Assembly: GCA_031268125.1 (NCBI GenBank)
Contig: JAIRXT010000013.1
Location: forward strand, 1-5,263
Source of the DNA: Treponema sp.
Lineage (GTDB): Bacteria > Spirochaetota > Spirochaetia > Treponematales > Breznakiellaceae
Length of the DNA stretch: 5,263 nt
Reading direction: 5' to 3'
Every line of letters begins with the position of its first letter. Position 1 is the first letter of the stretch. This document shows positions 1-5,263 of the stretch, one piece after another. Made by a program: the position numbers and the translations under genes. The notes beneath the pieces were generated by a model. That model did no database searches. It was not told the origin of the DNA and saw only the letters and a list, made by a program, of their open reading frames with translations.

Positions 1-2943
1 GAGAACATCACCGCGGGGATCATCGGGTCCATCGTGGCAAATTACCTGAACCGGGTGGTGGGGAACCGCACTATCGGCGGGAAGATCTTCCTCCAGGGCG
101 GGGTGGCCAAGAATATCGCTGTGCCCCTGGCCTTTGCCATGATGCTGGACAAGGAAATTCTGGTGCCGCCCTCGCCGGAGCTGATGGGCTGCTTCGGGGT
201 TGCCCTGCTGGCAAAGCGGAAACAGGCCGACGGGCTTCTTGCGGAGCAGACCGTGGATATGGACGAGCTTATCGGCCGGGAGATCGGCTACGAGCGGGTC
301 TTTACCTGCGGCTCCTGTGAAAACCGCTGCCCCATCCAGGTACTCAACGTAAACGGCCATAAGTACATGTTCGGCGGCCGCTGCAACAAGTACACCAACA
401 TGCGCAAACAGCTCAGGGACGTGCCGGTCTTCGACTATGTGGAAAAACGGCAGAAGATGCTCTTTGAGGACTTTGCAGCCCCCGTAACGCCTGTAGACGG
501 AGACAATGTGGGGAGTTCTGCTCCGCAGAACTCCGGAGCTACCACAAAACGAAGTTATGTGGTAGCTATACCCCGGGCCTTCTCGGTTCATACCCTGTAC
601 CCCCTGTACTCCTGGTTCTTCTACGAACTGGGAATCAGGACCTTCCTCTCCACCGAGGTGGCCCACGCGGGGGTGGCCCGGGCGGAGTCCACCTACTGTT
701 TCCCCGCGGAGATTGCCCACGGCGCGGTGCAGGACTGCCTGGACAAGGGGGCCGACTACGTTTTGCTCCCCCATTTCAGGGATATGCCCAGTTACGAGGA
801 GAAGGTCCACGCCAACTTCTGCCCCATTACCCAGAGCCTGCCCTACTACATCGAAAAGGCCTTTCCCGATGTGGACAAGAAGAAGTGGCTCCCCCTGGTG
901 GTAAGCTTTAAGTTTGGGGAGGGCAAGGCCCTGGAACTCTTTGCCCAGACCGCCGCCCGGCTGGGCATTGGCTTTGAGGAAACCAAGGCCGCCTTTGAAA
1001 AAGCCCTCGCCCGGCAGATGGCCTACTTTGAGGCGGTGGAAAACATGGGCAGGGAGGCCCTGGAGGAGGCCCGCAAGGCGGACCGGCCGGTCATCGCCAT
1101 CCTGGGCCGGCCCTACAACGCCTTTACCCCGGAAGCCAACATGGGAATTCCCCGCAAATTCACCACCAGGGGCTATTCCATCGTACCCTTCGATATTTTG
1201 CCCTTCCACGACGAGGGGATCTTCCCCAACATGTACTGGTACTACGGCCAGCAGGACGTAAAGGCGGCGAATCTTCTTAAAAAAGAGGACAACATCTACC
1301 TTACCTACGTAACCAATTTTTCCTGCGCCCCGGATTCCTTCATCCTGCATTACATCAAGTGGGCTATGGGGCAAAAACCCTTCCTGGTGCTGGAACTAGA
1401 TTCCCACTCCGCGGACGCCGGGGTGGATACCAGGGTGGAGGCCTTTCTGGACATTATCGACGGCTACCGGAACAAGAAGCTTGAAATTGAAGGGGAACGC
1501 TACGACAACGGCTGGCGCTTTGTCTACGATCCTGCCGCCGCGGAGGGGGACGAACTGCGGCTTGACAACAGTAAAACCAGCGAAAAGGTCCGTATCCGGG
1601 GGAACCGGCGGGTAAAGGTGCTGCTTTCCAACATGGGAGCCATCTCTACCGAATACATGGGGGCCGCGGTGCGGCAGCAGGGAATCAACGCCGAAGCCCT
1701 GCCGGTGGCTACCGCAAAAACCATTCAACTGGCCCGTTCCCATGCTTCCGGCAAGGAATGCGTCCCCAGCCACCTGGTCCTGGGCAGCGCCCTGGAGTAC
1801 TTCTCCAGTGAAAAGTACCGCAAGGACGAGCTGTACCTCCTCTTTGTGCCCATTACTACCGGCCCCTGCCGTACCGGGCAGTACTATGTGTACTACGAAA
1901 ACCTGTTCCGGGACATGAAGCTGGAAAACGTGGTGGTTTTTATCCTTTCCGCAGATAATTCCTACACCGAACTGGGCCCCAGCTTTGCCCGGGAGATGTG
2001 GAAGGGCCTGGTGCTGTCCGATTACCTCAAGGATATTCAGACCAGCCTAAAGGCCCTGGCCCGGGACCCGGTGCAAGCCCTGGCGGATTACGAAAAATCC
2101 TGGCGCCACGTCATGGACGCGGTGGAGCATAACCCCAGGGGGGTTTGGAAGGCCCTGGAGCAGGTCGCTTCGGACGTGAAGAAGATACCCTTAAAGCGCC
2201 GCCTGGCCGATTGCCCCCGGGTGCTGGTGGTGGGGGAAATCTACGTGCGCCGGGACGATTTTGCCGTGGGGGAACTGACGGACCTGATGAGCGAGCGGGG
2301 CATTGTCGTAAAGGTGGCGGGAATCTCCGAATGGATCCACTACCTGGACTTTGTCCGGAACTACGCCCTGCGGAAACTTATCAAACTGCAGCCGCCCGGA
2401 CGCCGTATCTTTTCCAAACCCTGGCGGGATCTTAAAAAACTCAACCTGGAGGAATGGTGGAAACATTCGGTGGAGAAAAAAGTTATTTCCATCCTGATGC
2501 CCACGGGCCTTGTCCCCGAAACCCCCCACGACATGCGGGAAATTATGGAGTACACCCAGGAACATTTTGTCAACCTGGAGCTTAATTCGGAGATCGCCGT
2601 GTCCTCCGGGTCCGCTGCCGCCGCTATGGCCCACGGCTATTCGGGGATCGTAAACATCAGCCCCTTCGCCTGTCTTATCGGCCGGGTAATCGAGGGGCTC
2701 TTTACCCCCTGGGCCCGGGAACGGGATTATCCCACCCTTTCGGTGGAGGTGGACGGGAATCTCCTGCCCCCCAACATCGTGAACAAGCTCAACATTTTCA
2801 TGGTGAACGTGCTCAGGTTCAGGGGTTCAGGCGATCTTTCCGGCCTGGTGGACAAGGCGGGGAGCCGCACCCGGCGTTTTAGCCCCACCGGGGCCGGGGA
2901 GGAAAAGAAACCTGCGGAGAAAAAAAACGCCGCGGGGGAATAA
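1..2943 (+). CDS. Acyl-CoA dehydratase activase / dehydratase-like fusion protein, C-terminal ~980 residues (5' partial)
   Basis: The frame is open from base 1, so the GTG at 34 is internal and the true start lies upstream; fused members of this family run to about 1,400 residues. Residues 1-60 are the end of an ASKHA ATPase domain like HgdC/BadF (NITAGIIGSIV, then GGVAKN). The ATP-binding and [4Fe-4S] cysteine motifs of that domain should lie off the window. A cysteine cluster follows (C103, C106, C110, C128), then a DUF2229-like region from IPRAF at residue 190. A region resembling dehydratase subunits carries GKECVP (C587) and GPCRTGQY (C623), likely Fe-S ligands. The C-terminus is a Lys/Glu/Ala-rich tail. 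HgdC-type activators drive ATP-dependent low-potential electron transfer to 2-hydroxyacyl-CoA dehydratases in the cytoplasm; the substrate of the fused form is unknown. Residues 171-187 come from a palindromic insert. Family assignment is secure, the exact reaction is not. Confidence 0.9.
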   Translation, partial: ENITAGIIGSIVANYLNRVVGNRTIGGKIFLQGGVAKNIAVPLAFAMMLDKEILVPPSPELMGCFGVALLAKRKQADGLLAEQTVDMDELIGREIGYERVFTCGSCENRCPIQVLNVNGHKYMFGGRCNKYTNMRKQLRDVPVFDYVEKRQKMLFEDFAAPVTPVDGDNVGSSAPQNSGATTKRSYVVAIPRAFSVHTLYPLYSWFFYELGIRTFLSTEVAHAGVARAESTYCFPAEIAHGAVQDCLDKGADYVLLPHFRDMPSYEEKVHANFCPITQSLPYYIEKAFPDVDKKKWLPLVVSFKFGEGKALELFAQTAARLGIGFEETKAAFEKALARQMAYFEAVENMGREALEEARKADRPVIAILGRPYNAFTPEANMGIPRKFTTRGYSIVPFDILPFHDEGIFPNMYWYYGQQDVKAANLLKKEDNIYLTYVTNFSCAPDSFILHYIKWAMGQKPFLVLELDSHSADAGVDTRVEAFLDIIDGYRNKKLEIEGERYDNGWRFVYDPAAAEGDELRLDNSKTSEKVRIRGNRRVKVLLSNMGAISTEYMGAAVRQQGINAEALPVATAKTIQLARSHASGKECVPSHLVLGSALEYFSSEKYRKDELYLLFVPITTGPCRTGQYYVYYENLFRDMKLENVVVFILSADNSYTELGPSFAREMWKGLVLSDYLKDIQTSLKALARDPVQALADYEKSWRHVMDAVEHNPRGVWKALEQVASDVKKIPLKRRLADCPRVLVVGEIYVRRDDFAVGELTDLMSERGIVVKVAGISEWIHYLDFVRNYALRKLIKLQPPGRRIFSKPWRDLKKLNLEEWWKHSVEKKVISILMPTGLVPETPHDMREIMEYTQEHFVNLELNSEIAVSSGSAAAAMAHGYSGIVNISPFACLIGRVIEGLFTPWARERDYPTLSVEVDGNLLPPNIVNKLNIFMVNVLRFRGSGDLSGLVDKAGSRTRRFSPTGAGEEKKPAEKKNAAGE
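506..567. repeat. Palindromic in-frame insert with two tandem hairpins, inside the activase gene
   Basis: Hairpin 1 pairs 512-521 (ggagttctgc) with 525-534 across a 3-nt loop. Hairpin 2 pairs 537-546 (agctaccaca) with 558-567; after one A-A mismatch its loop pairs three further bases around GAA. ATGTGG occurs at 506-511 and again at 557-562, exactly 51 bp (17 codons) apart. Deleting one 51-bp unit leaves Asp-Asn-Val-Val-Ala-Ile-Pro-Arg, which runs directly into the conserved IPRAF motif. The insert encodes a Ser/Thr/Asn-rich linker and uses codons (cga, aca, agt, ata) that look uncommon in the surrounding gene. The structure is seen directly; that it arose by insertion is inference. Confidence 0.65.
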
Positions 2944-2946
2944 CCG

Positions 2947-2958
2947 GGCGGAAACGCC
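2947..2958 (+). other. Short GAAA-tetraloop hairpin just upstream of the cysE ribosome binding site
   Basis: GGCG at 2947-2950 pairs with CGCC at 2955-2958 around a GAAA (GNRA-type) loop. It fills most of the 26-nt gap between the activase stop codon and cysE and ends one base before the GAAGG Shine-Dalgarno. It lacks a U-tract, so it is not an intrinsic terminator. With only 4 bp it may be chance; a role in setting access to the cysE start is speculative. Confidence 0.3.
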
Positions 2959-2963
2959 GAAGG
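2959..2963 (+). promoter_or_regulatory. Ribosome binding site of cysE (GAAGG)
   Basis: GAAGG lies 6 nt before the ATG at 2970, a normal spacing. It supports this ATG as the start. Confidence 0.6.
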
Positions 2964-2969
2964 TAAAAC

Positions 2970-3878
2970 ATGCAACGGTTACATAACAGCATTGAAGCCC
3001 TGCTGGAATCCTACAATTCCTACGGGTTGGTGAACCACAGCGGGGGGGCCAACCTTCCCAGCAGGGAGAGCGTAGAGGACATGCTCCGGGGTCTGGACGA
3101 GCTTATTTTCCCCGGCTTCCGGGAGGATCAGGTCCTGAACCACGATAACCTGAATCTTATCACCGGGGAAAAGGTGAACCACCTGGCCCGGGAACTGATC
3201 CGGGAAGTGGAAAAGAGCCTTGCCTTTTCCACCCGAATTTCCGGCTGCCGGAACCCCGCAATAACCCCCTGCGGCAGCGAGGGCTGCCACGCGGCGGCGG
3301 AACTTGTGGTAGAAGCCTTTTTCGAGGAGCTTCCCCGGATACGGGAGGCCCTGAATCTGGACATGAGGGCCGCCTTCCGGGGAGACCCCGCGGCGAAAAG
3401 TTTTGAAGAAGTAATCCTTTCTTATCCGGGATTTGAGGCTATCACCGCGCACCGGCTGGCCCATTTCTTCTGGCAGTCCGGCGTACCCCTGATCCCCCGG
3501 ATGATGAGCGAACTGGTCCACGGCCGCACGGGGATAGACATCCACCCCGGCGCCGCTATCGGGGAATCCTTCTTTATCGACCACGGAACCGGGGTGGTGA
3601 TAGGGGAAACCACGGTTATCGGCAGGAACGTCAAACTCTACCAGGGCGTTACCCTGGGGGCCCTGTCGATAAAAAAAGAGGAGGGGAACCGGAAGCGGCA
3701 TCCCACGATAGAGGATGACGTAACCATCTACTCCAACGCCACCATCCTGGGGGGGGAAACGGTGATTGGCCGGGGCTGTACCATCGGCGGCAATGTATGG
3801 ATTGTTTCTTCGGTGCCGCCGGACACCACGGTCTACACCAAGGCCGGGGAACAGGCGGTTAAGGCCGGTCAGGGCTGA
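2970..3878 (+). CDS. cysE: Serine O-acetyltransferase (long EpsC/CysE type)
   Basis: This 302-residue cytoplasmic enzyme transfers acetyl from acetyl-CoA to L-serine, giving O-acetylserine, the acceptor for sulfide in cysteine synthesis. Residues 1-150 form the helical N-terminal part, with a cysteine trio (C93, C101, C106) and the GDPAAKSF segment (D139). The motif YPGFEAITAHRLAHFFW spans 152-168. A left-handed beta-helix of hexapeptide repeats runs from about 188 to 288 and includes DIHPGAAIG and IDHGTGVVIGET, where D204 and H205 match the catalytic Asp-His pair of E. coli CysE. The RHP motif (H244) follows a loop, SIKKEEGNRK, longer than in E. coli. The usual GVPA-type ending is replaced by a short TKAGEQ tail, typical of this long subtype as I recall it. 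The gene lies 26 nt after the activase and 4 nt before era. Identity is firm; feedback regulation by cysteine cannot be judged. Confidence 0.93.
   Translation: MQRLHNSIEALLESYNSYGLVNHSGGANLPSRESVEDMLRGLDELIFPGFREDQVLNHDNLNLITGEKVNHLARELIREVEKSLAFSTRISGCRNPAITPCGSEGCHAAAELVVEAFFEELPRIREALNLDMRAAFRGDPAAKSFEEVILSYPGFEAITAHRLAHFFWQSGVPLIPRMMSELVHGRTGIDIHPGAAIGESFFIDHGTGVVIGETTVIGRNVKLYQGVTLGALSIKKEEGNRKRHPTIEDDVTIYSNATILGGETVIGRGCTIGGNVWIVSSVPPDTTVYTKAGEQAVKAGQG
3871..3874 (+). promoter_or_regulatory. Ribosome binding site of era (AGGG), inside the end of cysE
   Basis: AGGG sits 8 nt upstream of the GTG at 3883 and overlaps the last codons of cysE. It decides the era start: the same frame is open back to 3766, but that stretch lies inside the cysE hexapeptide region and reads as Arg/Pro-rich sequence unlike Era. 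The layout predicts translational coupling between cysE and era. Confidence 0.55.
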
Positions 3879-3882
3879 ACCT

Positions 3883-4824
3883 GTGGACGAACAAAGAAAA
3901 TCCGCCTTTGTGGCGGTGGTGGGCCGGCCTTCGGTAGGAAAATCCACCCTGGTAAACCGGATCTGCGGCCAAAAGGTGGCCATTGTAAGCCCCGTGCCCC
4001 AGACCACCCGGAACGCCATCCGGGGAATTTACAACGGTAAAGAAGGGCAGTTGGTCTTTGTGGACACCCCCGGCTGGCACTACTCGGAAAAAAAGATCAA
4101 CAAAAAACTGGTTTCCGTTTCCGGCCGTTCCATGGAGGACGCGGACCTGATCCTCTACGTTTTGGATGCTTCCCGGCCCCCCGGCCTGGAAGAAAAAGCC
4201 ATCGCCGCCGCCCTGCTCCCCTTCAGCGGGAAGACCGTTGCCGCCATCAACAAGATCGACAGCGGCGGGGCGGATACCGGGGGGCTGCGGGACTTCTTAC
4301 GGGAACACCTGCCGGAACTTGCCGCCCCCGGAACCCGCTGTGTGGAAATCTCCGCCCTGGAAGAAAAGGGCCTGGACGGACTTTTGTCCCTGCTGTTTGC
4401 GCTGGCCCCCCGGGGAGAACCCTTTTACCCTGGCGACCTCTACACCGACCAGGAAGTTTCGTTCCGCATTGCGGAGATTATCCGGGAAAAGGCCATCACC
4501 GGGCTGCGGCAGGAACTGCCCCATTCGATCTACGTCGAAGTGGCGGACATGGAATTCAGGACCGCCCCCGGCGCGCCCGCCCCAGAAGACGATGCCGCCG
4601 GCAGGAAGCGGCTCTGGGTCCGGGCCTTTATCATTACCGAGCGGGAATCCCAAAAAGGCATGATAGTGGGAAAGGGGGGGGCCAGGATCAAGGCCGTCCG
4701 CCTGGCCGCCCGGAAGGACCTCAACTCGATCTTCGACTGGGACATCGATCTGGACCTGCGGGTTAAGACCTCCAAAGACTGGCGGCACAACGACACGATC
4801 CTCAAGCGGCTTATCGATCGTTAA
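3883..4824 (+). CDS. era: GTPase Era, 16S rRNA-binding ribosome assembly factor
   Basis: Era is an essential-type GTPase that binds the 3' end of 16S rRNA and helps mature the 30S subunit. From the GTG start the protein is 313 residues, close to the usual ~300. The G domain shows G1 GRPSVGKST (14-22), G2 with PQTTRN (39-44), G3 DTPG (61-64), G4 NKID (123-126) and G5 SAL (157-159). A linker with FYPGDLYTDQ (181-190) and the ELPHSIYVEV segment lead into the C-terminal KH domain, whose GKGG loop (263-266) sits in GMIVGKGGARIK. An Ala/Pro/Asp-rich insert at about 227-241 interrupts a KH strand region where E. coli Era is shorter. The QTTRN motif and the KH domain separate Era from EngA/Der and other TrmE-Era family GTPases. 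The gene begins 4 nt after cysE and is the last of the operon. Confidence 0.95.
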   Translation: MDEQRKSAFVAVVGRPSVGKSTLVNRICGQKVAIVSPVPQTTRNAIRGIYNGKEGQLVFVDTPGWHYSEKKINKKLVSVSGRSMEDADLILYVLDASRPPGLEEKAIAAALLPFSGKTVAAINKIDSGGADTGGLRDFLREHLPELAAPGTRCVEISALEEKGLDGLLSLLFALAPRGEPFYPGDLYTDQEVSFRIAEIIREKAITGLRQELPHSIYVEVADMEFRTAPGAPAPEDDAAGRKRLWVRAFIITERESQKGMIVGKGGARIKAVRLAARKDLNSIFDWDIDLDLRVKTSKDWRHNDTILKRLIDR

Positions 4825-4850
4825 GACCGGATACCCCCCGGACTCAGCCT

Positions 4851-4877
4851 TAAACTTGACCGCAACGGTCAGGTTTA
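4851..4877 (+). terminator. Stem-loop 26 nt after the era stop, possible terminator or RNA 3' end
   Basis: TAAACTTGACCG (4851-4862) pairs with CGGTCAGGTTTA (4866-4877) as 12 base pairs including one U-G wobble, with a 3-nt CAA loop. The fold is strong and well placed to end the operon transcript. It is not followed by a U-run (the next bases are GCCTTACCG), so it does not fit the classic intrinsic terminator. It may instead protect the 3' end, or act with the second stem-loop 80 nt further on. Confidence 0.4.
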
Positions 4878-4957
4878 GCCTTACCGCAGGGAAGAAATAT
4901 TTACAAGGGGTTATGTGCACAGCAATTCCGAATTCAAAAAAAATAACAATTCAACCT

Positions 4958-5022
4958 AAAAAATGGTCAATGGTACCGGCAGCAGTATAAAACCGTACCG
5001 GCAGCCGTTTGACCATTTTTTT
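4958..5022. terminator. Bidirectional intrinsic terminator-like inverted repeat
   Basis: A perfect 13-bp inverted repeat, AAAAAATGGTCAA (4958-4970) and TTGACCATTTTTT (5009-5021), gives an A-tract on the left and a T-tract on the right, so a transcript from either strand ends in a U-run. The 38-nt centre can fold further (GGTAC 4972-4976 with GTACC 4995-4999). It also carries an 11-bp direct repeat, GTACCGGCAGC, at 4973-4983 and 4995-5005. Its position between era and a convergent - strand frame fits a shared terminator. The long loop is the main reason for doubt. Confidence 0.6.
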
Positions 5023-5104
5023 ACTTTGAAAACCCTTTGGCTTAAGGTAATTCACGATGGGGAAATGGCGAAAAGAGCGCCGAAACAAGCAGCGGGGGGT
5101 CTAG

Positions 5105-5120
5105 TTTCGCGAAAGCGAAA
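5105..5120. repeat. Small palindrome / hairpin with GAAA loop
   Basis: TTTCGC (5105-5110) pairs with GCGAAA (5115-5120) around a GAAA loop. The first ten bases, TTTCGCGAAA, are also a perfect palindrome by themselves. The element lies just beyond the stop codon of the small - strand frame, so it could be a weak 3' structure for that frame or a dispersed palindromic repeat. Its copy number in the genome is unknown. Confidence 0.35.
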
Positions 5121-5159
5121 AGTGGAAAGAATCTGGGGCGGGGGCCAGGGCATCGGCGT

Positions 5160-5249
5160 TTACTCTGCAAACAAAGCCTGATACAGGAAATCCTCACTGA
5201 GGGCTGCATGCATCATACGGCGTTTTGCGCTGACCCGTTTCTTTTCCAT
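5160..5249 (-). CDS. Possible small protein, 29 residues (or the C-terminal end of a larger gene)
   Basis: On the - strand an ATG at 5249-5247 opens a 29-residue frame ending in TAA at 5162-5160. GAGG at 5262-5259 lies 9 nt upstream of this ATG, ideal spacing; an earlier in-frame ATG at 5255 would be only 3 nt from it. The N-terminal half is strongly basic (MEKKRVSAKRRMM) and the C-terminal half is acidic and hydrophobic (SEDFLYQALFAE), without a signal peptide or membrane segment. I recognise no family. The frame stays open to the window edge, so this may instead be the end of a longer protein. It converges with era across the terminator-like repeat at 4958-5022. Confidence 0.35.
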   Translation of the reverse strand: MEKKRVSAKRRMMHAALSEDFLYQALFAE

Positions 5250-5263
5250 TGTCATTTTCCTCA

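Larger units (their letters stand above)
4825..5159. other. Non-coding interval with several stem-loops between era and a convergent small ORF
   Basis: About 335 bp hold no credible gene. The base composition changes from GC-rich to an AT-rich core at about 4895-5035. It contains the post-era stem-loop (4851-4877), the A/T-flanked inverted repeat (4958-5021), a weak GGCG/CGCC hairpin (5067-5070 with 5078-5081) and the GAAA-loop hairpin at 5105-5120. AATTC occurs three times (4924, 4931, 4948). I found no tRNA-like or riboswitch-like fold and no convincing -35/-10 pair. Confidence 0.6.

Noticed and set aside
34..36. GTG as the start codon of the activase
   Set aside because: The frame is open to base 1 and the preceding codons (ENITAGIIGSI) match the conserved ASKHA-domain end of this family, so the start is upstream of the window.
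1396..1773. Antisense frame of 125 codons within the activase gene
   Set aside because: It is a shadow of the activase coding strand, with no motif and no sensible start context.
3766..3882. N-terminal extension of Era back to the ATG at 3766
   Set aside because: It would overlap cysE by more than 100 bp, encodes Arg/Pro-rich sequence unlike Era, and the GTG at 3883 has a well-placed AGGG and leaves a protein of normal length.
2979..4019. Antisense frame of 346 codons across cysE and era
   Set aside because: It lies opposite two securely identified genes, shows no recognisable motif, and long antisense frames are expected in GC-rich coding DNA.
4856..4861. TTGACC as a -35 promoter element after era
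   Set aside because: It is part of the post-era stem, and no -10-like hexamer lies 16-18 nt downstream.
4986..4991. TATAAA as a -10 promoter element
   Set aside because: There is no -35-like hexamer at the right distance upstream, and it sits in the loop of the terminator-like repeat.
4963..5181. A 72-codon + strand frame after era
   Set aside because: Its ATG lies inside the left arm of the terminator-like inverted repeat, it lacks a ribosome binding site, and its product looks like translated repeat and structure sequence.

Overview
This 5.3 kb GC-rich window comes from a bacterial chromosome. Three genes lie closely spaced on the + strand and form a probable operon: a 5'-truncated giant acyl-CoA dehydratase activase-type protein (1-2943), a serine O-acetyltransferase of the long, cysteine-containing type (cysE, 2970-3878) and the GTPase Era (3883-4824). 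The gaps are 26 and 4 nt, each downstream gene has its own Shine-Dalgarno sequence, and no promoter or terminator is visible between the genes. The oxygen-sensitive activase family suggests a strict anaerobe. The style of the Era and CysE sequences and the very G/C-run-rich coding DNA would fit a Treponema-like spirochaete of a gut or similar anoxic habitat, but this is an impression, not a demonstration.

Layout: 1-2943 carries the end of an ASKHA (BadF/BadG/HgdC-type) ATPase domain, then a cysteine cluster, a DUF2229-like region and a dehydratase-subunit-like region, all in one polypeptide whose N-terminus lies outside the window. 2970-3878 makes O-acetylserine for cysteine synthesis. 3883-4824 is the ribosome-assembly GTPase Era with its C-terminal KH domain. 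4825-5159 is non-coding and rich in stem-loops: one directly after era, a strong A-tract/T-tract inverted repeat that looks like a bidirectional terminator, and a small GAAA-loop hairpin. At the right edge a tiny possible reading frame lies on the - strand, convergent with era.

How they fit together: the activase and CysE share a loose link through iron-sulfur and cysteine chemistry, since the activase family uses Fe-S clusters and CysE feeds cysteine synthesis. Era is a housekeeping gene probably carried along in the same transcript. I see no defence system, mobile-element gene, CRISPR array or RNA gene.

The most unusual signal is inside the activase gene. A 51-bp in-frame segment is bounded by ATGTGG direct repeats and packed with two adjacent near-perfect hairpins. 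Removing it on paper leaves a smooth reading frame into the conserved IPRAF motif. It looks like a small palindromic insertion tolerated at a domain boundary.
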